63,529 nucleotides of DNA, from assembly GCA_963655255.1 (NCBI GenBank), contig CAVKEB010000011.1, positions 1 to 63,529 of the forward strand. Direction: 5' to 3'. The notes under the pieces were generated by a model. The model made no database searches. It was not told the origin of the DNA and was given only the letters and a program-made list of their open reading frames with translations. The stretch's first letter is position 1; the number at the start of each line of letters is the position of its first letter. This stretch comes from CAG-791 sp963655255 (lineage in GTDB: Bacteria > Bacillota > Clostridia > Lachnospirales > Lachnospiraceae). Both the position numbers and the translations under genes were made by a program. This document shows, one piece after another, positions 15,260 through 23,464 of the stretch.

Positions 15260-15332
15260 CGGGGTGTAGCGCAGCTGGTAGCGCGCCACGTTAGGGACGT
15301 GGAGGCCGCAAGTTCGAACCTTGTCACTCCGA
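15260..15332 (+). tRNA. tRNA-Pro, anticodon AGG
   Basis: A full cloverleaf can be drawn. The acceptor stem is CGGGGTG with CACTCCG (one G-U pair), and the anticodon stem is CCACG/CGTGG around the loop TTAGGGA, so positions 34-36 are AGG. The T arm contains GTTCGAACC, and the C1-G72 pair and A73 fit proline identity. CCA is not encoded. In most bacteria tRNA-Pro carries TGG, GGG or CGG; an A34 would need deamination to inosine to read CCU/CCC/CCA. A terminator follows directly, and a mobile-element remnant starts downstream. Confidence 0.92.
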
Positions 15333-15345
15333 TGAGATTGTAAGT

Positions 15346-15388
15346 CTCAGAAATGTTGTTTTTTCAACGTTTCTGAGGCTTTCTTTTT
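15346..15388 (+). terminator. Terminator of tRNA-Pro
   Basis: A 13-bp stem, CTCAGAAATGTTG (15346-15358) with CAACGTTTCTGAG (15365-15377), is followed by a T-rich tail. Confidence 0.85.
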
Positions 15389-15495
15389 GATCGGATGGCA
15401 GATCGGCATAGCACGGATTTTCTGTGTGACCACGTGTAATCTGGCCTCTTTTTCCCCTTTGTGTGACCAAATGTGTGACTAAATATACAACCTCT

Positions 15496-16350
15496 TCAGG
15501 CCGTTTTTTGCTCTTCCCGCTTCAAAATCGGACTATTTTTCATGGCTTCCCGCGCCGCTCTCAAATCAAGGCCATCATAATAATTCTTTTCGAGTACAGG
15601 CACATCATTTCCCAGAACTTTGGAAGATACCTCGGAATTATTGATATCCTTCGCAATATTCCTGCGAAATACATGACTTCCGCGAATTGCGTCTGCAGAT
15701 ACCGGAATGCCTAATCGGAGACAAATTCTTCTCAGAAAGTTCGGACACTGTTGGTTCCCAATGCGCCGTCCTCGGACTTCTCCGCCGGAAAGAGGAATGG
15801 ACTGTCCGGAAAATTTGCGGCATCATAGGCCCTGATCTCAGAAATCAATTCCTGTAATGGCTCTGTAAGCGGAACTCTGCGGCTCATCTTCGTCTTGGTA
15901 TACTCCTTAATGATCTGATACTCTTTCGGATTAAAGCGCGATTTCGGTACCCGGTTTTTCTGCCGTCGGATTTCAATGTAAGCAATCCCATCCGCTTCTC
16001 CCAAATCACTCCACTTGAGAGGGCATACCTCTCCGGCTCTTAGTCCGGTAAGAATCTGAAAGCGAAGCGCAAGTGAAGTTACCATAGAAGCGGGTCGGCA
16101 CTTCCGGTTCTGTACAACAGAATTGACAGCCTCATCCCAAATCATGAGAAGTTCTTTCTCGGTATAAATTCGCCTGCTGATTGGAGTCGGCTGAATCAGT
16201 TTGTTCTTGAACCGTCTGTCATTCCAGTTAATCCGGCCGGTCGGATTCTCATCAATGATTTCATCCTGATAGCATTGCCTCATCACCATGCATACAAGAT
16301 TTCGCATATCATTGAAAGTAGACTGCCGAAGCGCATAACGCTGAAGATTC
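15496..16350 (-). pseudogene. Broken tyrosine recombinase (integrase)
   Basis: Reading leftward, the core-binding and catalytic parts of a phage-type integrase are visible. The part NLQRYALRQSTFNDMRNL begins near 16350, and box I is ILTGLRAGEVCPLKWSDL with the catalytic Arg. After a one-base frame change near 15750, box II is GSHVFRRNIAKDIN, and the end is VLEKNYYDGLDLRAAREAMK with the probable Tyr nucleophile, stopping at 15496-15498. The N-terminal DNA-binding domain is missing, because the sequence upstream of about 16350 belongs to a relaxase gene in the opposite orientation. The gene therefore carries both a truncation and a frameshift and should be dead. Such recombinases integrate elements at tRNA genes, fitting the tRNA-Pro next door. 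Confidence 0.8.
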
Positions 16351-16352
16351 AG

Positions 16353-17528
16353 GATGGATTGTACACAGCAAGCCCGAAATGGTTTGATACACACAGCAGA
16401 GAGGATTAGATGAACTACTTTCAGGATTGTCTGAATTTTCATCAGGAACTTTACGGGGGACATATCATCAACGCAGTGATTCATCTTGATGAGACAACAC
16501 CTCATATGCAGGTGGCCTCCATTCCACTCACCGATGATGGCAGATTGTCCGCAAAAGAGATCATGGGAAACCGCAGTGATTATCGGTCCCGCCAGAATCT
16601 CTTCTATGAAGAGGTTGGGAAAAAGTACGGATTGGAACGCGGCGAAGTTCATGATCAACCGCGAAAGCATGAGCTTTCCCAGAAAGGACGGATTGAACGA
16701 AATGAAGAGCGAATCGCAGAATCAGAACGAAAACTGGCCCAGTCGCAGCAACGCATGGAACAGAACGAGAATGTCATTTCCGGTCAGCAGGAACAGATTT
16801 TGAACTCAGACAGCAGCATCCACGAGATCAGAAAAGCTATACAGGAACAGGAAGCCGCCAGACAGCGCAATGATGAATACATTCAGAAACAGTCGGAACA
16901 GATTCGACAGAATCAGCGGAGCATAGACCAACAATGTGAGGAAATCAGGGAAAATCAGCGTCTCATGGATGTACAGCACGAATTATTGACTGAATTGGAC
17001 AATGAAAAATTGCCCTTTTATCTCTCACAAAATAAAGACATCAAAGAGAGGGGTGGCATGCGCGGCGGAAAATATCTGATCAAGAGGGAGAAACTGGAAC
17101 TGCTCTATGCCAAGGCAAAAAAGGGTGAGAAACTTGCAGAACGGGAACGACAAGTGAATGCACGGTATCAGGAAATCTCACAGATAAAGAAAGAAAGCAT
17201 AAGAAGATTCCATGATGCCGAAGAGAAAGAACGCAATGCCGAAAGCCTACTTGGCCTCGCAAGGGAAATTGAAGAAGGTCAGGCGTACCGAAACAACGTG
17301 GACGCGGCCCAAAAGGCAATCGAACAAGCGAATGAGGCCCAGCGTGATCTGAAACAACTGGCAGAACAATGCAGACAGTTGGAAGAATTTCGGCAACAAC
17401 TCCAACAACAGATACAGACAGCAGAGCTCACAAGGCAGGAACACAAGTTCCTTCGTAAGCATGAAAAGGAATTCGAAGCATTCAGGCAGGAAGAAGAAAG
17501 GATAGAGTACAGAGGGTATTCAAGATAG
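16353..17528 (+). pseudogene. 5'-truncated MobV-type relaxase
   Basis: The central catalytic motif of MobV/Pre relaxases is present: NAVIHLDETTPHMQVASIPLT, near 16470-16530. The family-like flank YTASPKWFDTHSRED (16362-16406) precedes it in the same frame but is cut off by TAG at 16407. The first 90 or so residues, including the N-terminal HNxR motif, are absent, and the gene abuts the integrase remnant. Behind the motif lies a very long Gln/Glu/Arg-rich coiled coil (about residues 95-370) typical of these proteins. A shorter product could start at ATG 16410, which has AGAGG upstream, so some protein may still be made, but nicking of an origin is unlikely. This remnant marks a former mobilisable element. 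Confidence 0.75.
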
Positions 17529-17666
17529 ATATCGTTCAACGATTCATTGATTGCCAGTTTTTCATGGTAATGCCTATACTTTTCTCAGCCTTGATCCATA
17601 TCAAGCTCCAGAAACGCACATTTACAAAAACAGCAGAACAAATATTCCGGGAAGGATGGAAAAGAA

Positions 17667-18242
17667 ATGACTGCAGCAGAGATGGGAACTTTCATTGCAG
17701 AAACCCGTAAGACGAAAAACATGACTCAAAGTGCACTCGCACAACGCCTGAATGTCACAAGTCAAGCTGTCAGCCGATGGGAACGGGGACTTGGCTTTCC
17801 TGACATTGGAACCTTATTACCCTTGGCAGATGCTTTGGGTATCGGTATTGATGAACTGATCAATGCAAAGAGAAAAGACGACGATCAATTTTCCACCGTC
17901 ACCACCATTGGATCCATTCAAAAAACAATTTGCATTGCTATTGAACAAATCAATAGTTCAAAATGGCGAAAAATGATACGGTTGGAAATTCTTTTTTGCA
18001 TGGTCGGAATATGCGTTTTACTATACACAGTTCTGGGAGACTTTGCTGCTTGGCGCCTGATTCAAATTTACAATGAAGCTTATTGTGCAAATCTGGAACC
18101 ACAGTTACATGTACCGAGTATTCCGTGGTCTATACCATTTATTTTGATTGGACTGGGATCTCTGATCACAGCTATCATTTTGATGGTTTTTCGCCTTCGG
18201 TCTATCTCCAAAATGGTAAAAAGTCTCAATATATCAGGATAG
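17667..18242 (+). CDS. XRE-family regulator with two C-terminal membrane segments
   Basis: The 191-residue protein has an N-terminal helix-turn-helix at about residues 5-60, TKNMTQSALAQRLNVTSQAV then SRWERGLGFPDIGTLLPLAD, of the type common in Firmicutes regulators. Two hydrophobic helices follow, at about 110-135 and 150-175. It is therefore a membrane-bound DNA-binding protein, probably sensing the envelope or a neighbouring membrane protein. The start has GGGAAGGATGG upstream. Codon usage is more AT-rich than the flanking chromosome. It precedes a secreted-protein gene by 121 bases and may control it; this is inference from position only. Confidence 0.75.
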   Translation: MTAAEMGTFIAETRKTKNMTQSALAQRLNVTSQAVSRWERGLGFPDIGTLLPLADALGIGIDELINAKRKDDDQFSTVTTIGSIQKTICIAIEQINSSKWRKMIRLEILFCMVGICVLLYTVLGDFAAWRLIQIYNEAYCANLEPQLHVPSIPWSIPFILIGLGSLITAIILMVFRLRSISKMVKSLNISG

Positions 18243-18363
18243 TTTGGCTTTTGAGGGCAACTAAACGAATCGTTGTTAGACATTTCGCATCCTTCAGGTT
18301 ATTTTTAACACGACAGCTGTCAAGCCAAAAATGTTGCGAATAGTACACTGTGGAGGGATTGAT

Positions 18364-18957
18364 ATGAAGAAAATCTTGAATGCTTTGCTTTTAATTGCAC
18401 TAACATTGTTTTTTACTACACCCGTATATGCAGCCGAAACAAACGCAGCGGAACCGGATCCATATCAAGCAGTATTAGAACAGATCAATTCTGAATATGG
18501 AACTGACTTGGAGTATATTCCGGTCACATCCGATAAGGCAACAATTGAGGAATATGAAGCTTTTGTAAGAATGGTGGCCTCTAATTCTGCACGTACAGAA
18601 GATGAAATTGAGAACAGAACAGTTTTTCTTCCTGATTCAAATGAAAACGCACTCGCAACTATGAGCGGTTCCAAAAGCGTGACACATGATACATGGGGAT
18701 CTTGGGCAACATCCTTTTCCATTACAGCATCTTATAACATAGATGGGAACAAAATTAGTGCATTTAACGATGCTTATGTGAATAACAAGGTTCCGGTTCT
18801 TTATTTCTTCCAAAAAGATGCCGGCTATCCGACCCATAGCATTATTGATTCCGGAAGAACATTGGCAGTAACTTTTTACGGAACCGTTTATGAATCAAAT
18901 CTTCAATTTTCTATTGGAAATGTTAAGCTTTATGCAGAATTTAATGCAAACAGTTAA
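18364..18957 (+). CDS. Secreted protein of unknown function
   Basis: I do not recognise this protein. The 197-residue precursor starts with a clear signal peptide, MKKILNALLLIALTLFFTTP, with cleavage expected at VYAAE-T around residues 23-25. There is no lipobox, so the mature protein of about 172 residues is released or stays at the cell wall. The mature part has a charged first half and a Ser/Thr/Tyr/aromatic-rich second half with alternating hydrophobic residues, suggesting a small beta-rich domain. No Cys and no catalytic motif were seen. ATG 18364 with GGAGGGATTGAT upstream is preferred to 18331, because it starts the signal peptide. It is followed by a terminator. The low GC and position mark it as probable cargo of the decayed mobile element. 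Confidence 0.7.
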   Translation: MKKILNALLLIALTLFFTTPVYAAETNAAEPDPYQAVLEQINSEYGTDLEYIPVTSDKATIEEYEAFVRMVASNSARTEDEIENRTVFLPDSNENALATMSGSKSVTHDTWGSWATSFSITASYNIDGNKISAFNDAYVNNKVPVLYFFQKDAGYPTHSIIDSGRTLAVTFYGTVYESNLQFSIGNVKLYAEFNANS

Positions 18958-18988
18958 TATGTAGACATTCCATATGACATTACCACCT

Positions 18989-19020
18989 GCAGAGGTCATT
19001 ATGTGTGACCTCTGCAATTT
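18989..19020 (+). terminator. Terminator after the secreted-protein gene
   Basis: A perfect 10-bp stem, GCAGAGGTCA (18989-18998) with TGACCTCTGC (19006-19015), followed by AATTTT. Confidence 0.75.
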
Positions 19021-19249
19021 TAAAAATTAAAGATACACGCCAAACCCCTTATTTGCTTGATAAATCGTTCTCAGACATTCGCTGCCACCAAAATTGCTCA
19101 CGGCAGTGGTAACTGAACAAACCGCAGCGCCAGGTGGCATATATAAATATCAGGTTGCCACAATAGACGCAAGAGCTATCTGTGCATACGATTGAATCAA
19201 TCATCAGGCAATCGTTATTTCTCGTGATCTCTCACAGGAGGTATCGGAT

Positions 19250-19495
19250 ATGGATGTGCGAACGGTATTGTTTGTTGTCGTGACCATCTCTTTGGTCGTA
19301 TCAATTCCTTTTATCGTCGATGCGATTCGTAAGAAGGACTTTAATGACCAGGTGTCCGGAAAGAAGAAGACACATAAAGTACCTGAATCATACAAAATCA
19401 ATTATGATCGGCATTCATCGAATTCCGCAGCAGAACAAATTGCGCAAAAGGGAATGGAGCAGGCAAAAATTGACACAAAATCAATTCACCTGTAA
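19250..19495 (+). CDS. Small single-pass membrane protein
   Basis: The 81-residue product starts with one membrane helix, VLFVVVTISLVVSIPFIVDA (about residues 6-25). A basic region follows (RKKDFNDQVSGKKKTHK) and then a polar tail, presumably cytoplasmic. A strong CAGGAGGTATCGGAT lies before ATG 19250. I do not recognise a family. It sits between the secreted-protein terminator and an inverted repeat at 19508-19556, so it is a single-gene unit. The AT-rich composition matches the two genes upstream, suggesting common origin with them. Confidence 0.6.
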   Translation: MDVRTVLFVVVTISLVVSIPFIVDAIRKKDFNDQVSGKKKTHKVPESYKINYDRHSSNSAAEQIAQKGMEQAKIDTKSIHL

Positions 19496-19507
19496 AAACT
19501 CTGCCTG

Positions 19508-19556
19508 ATTCGGAGCAGACGCATTACTGATGGGCACCGCCCTGTCTGCTCCGAAT
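19508..19556 (+). terminator. Inverted repeat, possible bidirectional terminator
   Basis: A 13-bp perfect stem, ATTCGGAGCAGAC (19508-19520) with its complement at 19544-19556, lies between convergent genes. No long T run follows on either strand, so its termination activity is uncertain. Confidence 0.45.
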
Positions 19557-19580
19557 TCCTGTACTCTGAATCCTTGTACT

Positions 19581-20534
19581 TCATTTCTTCAGAATGTCCG
19601 TTATCCTGGCAAAATCTTCACGCGCCTCTTTGAAATACGGAAGCATACAGTAGCAGTGTATCATCTTCGGTCTGGCAAAGGCGGTGTACGGAACCCCTGC
19701 CCGCCTGCAGGCGTCCTCGAAATCCGGCAGCGCGCCGTAAAGAACTTCGTCCGCGGAGTAGAAGAAGTGGATATCGCCCACGCCGGAGAAATTGCCGCGC
19801 GAACCGGAGATCATATAGTCCGGCACATCTTTCTGCCCATGGCGCATAAATTTTTCAACCGTAACCATAAAGGCATAATCTATTGCGACATCACTCTCAT
19901 TCAGCGCCTGCATACGCGCCTTTTCGGTATCGTTCCACGGCACCTCTCCAGGCGAGACGGCGACAATATGACGCGGCTGCGGAAGCGGAGTTTCCTGCGC
20001 ATTGTTGTGCGCCGCAATGCCGAGTGCCAGCGCTCCGCCCGAGGAAAAGCCGCAGGTGCTGACATTCCCGCCGCCGTACAGCTCAATCATCCGGCGGTAG
20101 CATTCGTAGACCATTGCATAGGTATCCGTGATACAATGCTCCATGCAGAGGGGATAAAACGGGAACCACACATCACAGCCGGTGTCCCGCATTAGTTTGC
20201 GCATGACAGGCAGGTCCCCCTTGTCTGGTCCGATCACCATTCCTCCGCCGAAAAAGTACAGGATCGCACGCCGGGACGGCTTTTCATGTTCGCGGACGAC
20301 CAGGCACGGGAAGCCGTTCACCATAATCGTTTCATAATGTGCTTTCCGGTCCGCCGGAGTGAAAACGCCGCGATTGCGGTTCTGCTTTTCGATGACTTTG
20401 CTGATTTCGTTCTCTGGCAGCCCAAAGGCCTTTTTGGCACCGGAGATCTTATATATCCCGCGCAATAAATGAGCGAAAACGCTGATCCGCCCATTCTTCG
20501 CAACCGTAACATTGTTTTCCCGCCTTTCATCCAT
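19581..20534 (-). CDS. Alpha/beta hydrolase of the hormone-sensitive-lipase type
   Basis: The 317-residue protein is an esterase-like hydrolase. The oxyanion-hole segment FFGGGMVIGP near residue 97 corresponds to the HGGG motif of this group but has Phe-Phe before the glycines. The nucleophile elbow is TCGFSSGGALALG, with the serine in GFSSG. A late Asp/His pair can be placed in FYSADEVLYG and MIHCYCMLPYF. It has no signal peptide and should act in the cytoplasm on unknown small esters. ATG 20534 is chosen for GGGGAG ten bases upstream; other in-frame starts exist at 20558 and 20603. Confidence 0.8.
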   Translation of the reverse strand: MDERRENNVTVAKNGRISVFAHLLRGIYKISGAKKAFGLPENEISKVIEKQNRNRGVFTPADRKAHYETIMVNGFPCLVVREHEKPSRRAILYFFGGGMVIGPDKGDLPVMRKLMRDTGCDVWFPFYPLCMEHCITDTYAMVYECYRRMIELYGGGNVSTCGFSSGGALALGIAAHNNAQETPLPQPRHIVAVSPGEVPWNDTEKARMQALNESDVAIDYAFMVTVEKFMRHGQKDVPDYMISGSRGNFSGVGDIHFFYSADEVLYGALPDFEDACRRAGVPYTAFARPKMIHCYCMLPYFKEAREDFARITDILKK

Positions 20535-20772
20535 GTCCGTTTTCTCCCCTTTTCTCATTTTCGTTTGCCCCCAGACAGCGTTTACAGGAATCCCGATGCA
20601 CAATGTGCCGCAGAGCCTGTTATTGCTGTTTACTGTAAGTGTATCACTTCAACCATTCATGAAAAAAGGCAATCCTCAATCATTCCTCTGAACAGGATAG
20701 TTATTGCGTTTTCCTGCCGGTTCCCTGATGTGACCGTCAGGCTCCGGACAATTACAAGCGAAAACGAAATGT

Positions 20773-20818
20773 GAAAAAGCGAAGTCTTATGCAAATATTA
20801 AGCAGCATAAAACTTCGC
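20773..20818 (-). terminator. Terminator after the VanZ-like gene
   Basis: A 14-bp stem, GCGAAGTCTTATGC (20779-20792) with GCATAAAACTTCGC (20805-20818), has a run of T on the minus strand. Confidence 0.8.
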
Positions 20819-20851
20819 CTGTAAAAGTATTTTTATATGAAAGCCGTTCCT

Positions 20852-21427
20852 TCAGGACAGCTCCGCACTCCTTCCCGATTCCGGATCCGAGGCCTCTTCC
20901 AGAAGAGACCTTGTCCTCTGCAGAATCCGGTGCGTGACCGTCAGATACAGGATTGTCACCAGAAGGGCCGCGCCGACATAGCCGATGGCATCCAGCCGGA
21001 GGTCCAGCACATCGAAATGACGGTATTCCACAAAAATCTTGTGCACCTGATCCAGAAAGCTCACCGCGGCGCAGAGTGCGATGGTGAGCACCAGCCGGAT
21101 GCTGACGCATCTCCCGGAGAGGTGCTGCATCTTCCTCTTCGGCCAGGGAGCCGTCAGCATAGCGAGCGTCGCGAAGATTCCGAGGAAACCGAATTCATAG
21201 ATATGCGCCAGCCGCCGCGGGCTGTTCAGGTCCAGATGGAGCCACAGGCGGTTGTGAAAATGCTTGCGGAACGCCGCCGGGAACAGAAGTACCACTCTCT
21301 CCTGCGTGGAAAGCGTCGCCTCGCCGCTCTGCGCCGTCAGAAAGGAGACCACAGCAAAGGAAAGCACCGTCAGTGCAATGGATACCAGAAAAAGTATCAC
21401 TCGAGTCCGTTCCCATTTTGTCCGCAT
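20852..21427 (-). CDS. VanZ-like membrane protein
   Basis: The 191-residue protein has four to five hydrophobic helices. The first is ILFLVSIALTVLSFAVVSFL near the N-terminus, followed by a conserved-looking KHFHNRLWLHLDLNSPRRLAHIYEFGFLG loop-helix, a third helix (LVLTIALCAAVSFLDQVHKIFVEYRHFDVLD) and a final one. The AH-x-x-E-F-G pattern and the D-x-x-H-x-x-F...R-x-x-x-x-x-D segment are features of the VanZ-like family. Some members are linked to glycopeptide tolerance, but the general role is unknown. ATG 21427, with AGGAGGATGACAGC directly upstream, is far better than upstream starts. Confidence 0.8.
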   Translation of the reverse strand: MRTKWERTRVILFLVSIALTVLSFAVVSFLTAQSGEATLSTQERVVLLFPAAFRKHFHNRLWLHLDLNSPRRLAHIYEFGFLGIFATLAMLTAPWPKRKMQHLSGRCVSIRLVLTIALCAAVSFLDQVHKIFVEYRHFDVLDLRLDAIGYVGAALLVTILYLTVTHRILQRTRSLLEEASDPESGRSAELS

Positions 21428-21854
21428 GCTGTCATCCTCCTGTTCCGATTGATTTTGGCCGGTTTCCATTTTCCTCTTCACAAGCAACGCGTGATCTTCG
21501 AAATGGTTTTGCAGGTTTGCCATTCTTCCTGCGCTGATTTCGAAAAGGAACCTCCGACACATTCAGTGTACGGGTTTGACTTTTCCTGCAAGTGACGATG
21601 CTGTAACCAATTTTTGAACAAAATATGTATTCCGGCATCCATTATTGAGGATTTCATAAGGAAATTCGAACTGGGCGGAACAGATACGCCGAGAGATCCT
21701 CGAACAAACTGTGAATTTTCGGTCAAATCCGATTCGAATCTTTTTCTCTGTGCTATATTAATAGGAACAGTTACCGGAATTTGTAAAAGGCCTGCCGGAA
21801 CCGCCCCGGTTTTCTTCCGAAAACCCCGATGCATCCGGCGGAAAGGAGATTGTT
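21428..21854. other. Intergenic region between VanZ-like and DUF975 genes
   Basis: This 427-base region separates divergent genes and should carry promoters for both. A TATATT at 21754-21759 is a possible -10 for the DUF975 gene. I found no well-spaced -35 partner and no operator or RNA element. Confidence 0.4.
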
Positions 21855-22616
21855 ATGTGGCACATTCATGATGTGAAAAAGACGGCCCGTTCCAAAATGG
21901 GACTTACTTACTGGAAAAGCGTTCTTGTGGCTCTGATTCTCGCCGTTGTGACCGGCTCCGTGGCAGGAAATGCCGGAGCAGCATCCGGCGCCGAGTCGCA
22001 GCTAGGCAGCAGGGGCGGTTCTTCCATGCAGTTTTATGCGGGACAGCTCCCGGGAGGCTTTCACTGGTCGTTCCAGTTTCCGTTCTTCCCGGCATGGATT
22101 CTGGTGTTCGTGGTCATCCTGGTTGTCATCGCCTTCTTCATCGGGATCGCGCTCAATCTGTTCCTGCTGAATCCGATCGAAAGCGGCTGCCAGCGTTTCT
22201 TCATCATCAATCACGTGGAGACCGGGAAGACGAAGATCGGCGAGATCTTCCACTGCTTCAGCAGCGGTTACCTCAATGTGGTAAAGACCATGTTCCTGCG
22301 TGACCTCTACACCGTCCTGTGGTCACTGCTCTTCCTTGTTCCCGGGATCGTAAAGTCGTACTCCTACCGCCTGGTTCCATATATTCTGGCAGAGGAGCCC
22401 GGCATGAACAGCAAGGAGGCATTCCGCCTCTCCCGTTCCATGATGAACGGCAACAAGTGGCATGCGTTTCTTCTGGATCTGTCGTTCCTCGGCTGGCATA
22501 TCCTGAATGTCTTCACCTTCGGCATCCTCGGTATCTTCTACGTCCGCCCTTACCAGGCAACCGCCAATGCAGAGATGTACATCGCCATCCGTGATCAGTT
22601 CCTCGGCCGGGCATAA
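21855..22616 (+). CDS. DUF975 family integral membrane protein
   Basis: The 253-residue protein matches the DUF975 family. Near the N-terminus is MWHIHDVKKTARSKM, and a first helix (SVLVALILAVVTGSVAG) is followed by a Gly/Ser-rich loop. Three or four further helices follow, with the family signatures NPIESGCQRFFI, GKTKIGEIFHCFSSGYLNVVK and LRDLYTVLWSLLFLVPGIVKSYSYRLVPYILAE. The protein ends in RPYQATANAEMYIAIRD. Its molecular role is not established. The start at 21855 has AAAGGAGATTGTT upstream. A strong terminator follows at 22683-22725. Confidence 0.88.
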   Translation: MWHIHDVKKTARSKMGLTYWKSVLVALILAVVTGSVAGNAGAASGAESQLGSRGGSSMQFYAGQLPGGFHWSFQFPFFPAWILVFVVILVVIAFFIGIALNLFLLNPIESGCQRFFIINHVETGKTKIGEIFHCFSSGYLNVVKTMFLRDLYTVLWSLLFLVPGIVKSYSYRLVPYILAEEPGMNSKEAFRLSRSMMNGNKWHAFLLDLSFLGWHILNVFTFGILGIFYVRPYQATANAEMYIAIRDQFLGRA

Positions 22617-22682
22617 TGCAGAATGTTGGCTCTTCCGTTTTGTTTCCGTGTGATCTGAATGGATCGAACCTGACGCCTAAAG

Positions 22683-22725
22683 AAAAGCTCCCCGTCCTGT
22701 CTTTCTGACAGGGCGGGGAGCTTTT
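22683..22725 (+). terminator. Strong terminator after the DUF975 gene
   Basis: A 19-bp stem with one wobble pair (22683-22701 with 22707-22725), with A and T tails on both sides, so it could serve both strands. Confidence 0.9.
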
Positions 22726-22859
22726 CATTTCTTTTTTAATTCACTTGTCATTGCCGTGAGGCTCTATACAGAATTCTCACTGGATTCGTCAGGTTCTGAG
22801 CTTTCCGAAAATGATTTTCTCAGAAACAAGTTCCCTGACCACTTGTTGTCCGGTCCGCC

Positions 22860-23366
22860 TTACTTGTTGCGGCCGTGGCACTTCTTGTACTTCTTGCCGG
22901 ATCCGCACGGGCAGGGATCGTTGGGATAAATCTTCTTGCCCTTGACAACCGTTCCGGACTTCTTCTGCTCGAGATACAGCTCTTTCTGCTTCTCCTCAGA
23001 GAAAATGTCATTCCACTCAGGGAGCTGATACAGCCAGTCTGCCTCAGCGGCGACCATGTTCTTGTAGAGCTTCTCCTTGTCGAATGCGAGGCTGACCTCG
23101 GTGTCCTCTTCCATGGTCTCAATGGGGTTCTCAATCTTCAGAGAGTCATTGATTCCATCCAGGAAACCCACCATATACTCCAGAGAAATTCCGTACTTCT
23201 CTGCCAGCTCCTTGACCGTTCCCTTCACTTCCTCATCGGGGTTCTTCAAAAGCTGCTCGTAGATCTGCTTCTCCTTCATAAAGTAATCCGACCAGAGTCT
23301 CTGGAGATCACCCTTATTTGCCTTCTCGTTGTACGCCTTTGCGCGCCATTCCTGCAGTAATGCCAT
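22860..23366 (-). CDS. SEC-C motif protein
   Basis: The 168-residue protein ends in a complete SEC-C zinc-binding motif, NDPCPCGSGKKYKKCHGRN, like the C-terminus of SecA. The rest is a soluble, helical, charged region with repeated short helices. Proteins of this kind are common in Clostridia; the motif binds one zinc ion through three Cys and one His, and may help binding to ribosomes or SecB-like partners, though this has not been shown for this family. ATG 23366 has CGGAGGAAGTAGCA before it. It is a single gene, 98 bases downstream of dapL. Confidence 0.85.
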   Translation of the reverse strand: MALLQEWRAKAYNEKANKGDLQRLWSDYFMKEKQIYEQLLKNPDEEVKGTVKELAEKYGISLEYMVGFLDGINDSLKIENPIETMEEDTEVSLAFDKEKLYKNMVAAEADWLYQLPEWNDIFSEEKQKELYLEQKKSGTVVKGKKIYPNDPCPCGSGKKYKKCHGRNK

Positions 23367-23464
23367 TGCTACTTCCTCCGAAAACTGTGTATTCCAGTAC
23401 CTGCGCCCGAAAGAAAGGCATTCGAAGATGCCCCGGCTGCAGGTATTAAACAGATATCATCTTA

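Noticed and set aside
16351..16670. N-terminal extension of the leftward integrase frame
   Set aside because: This part is antisense to relaxase sequence on the plus strand and does not resemble an integrase N-terminus; it only appears because the frame happens to be open.
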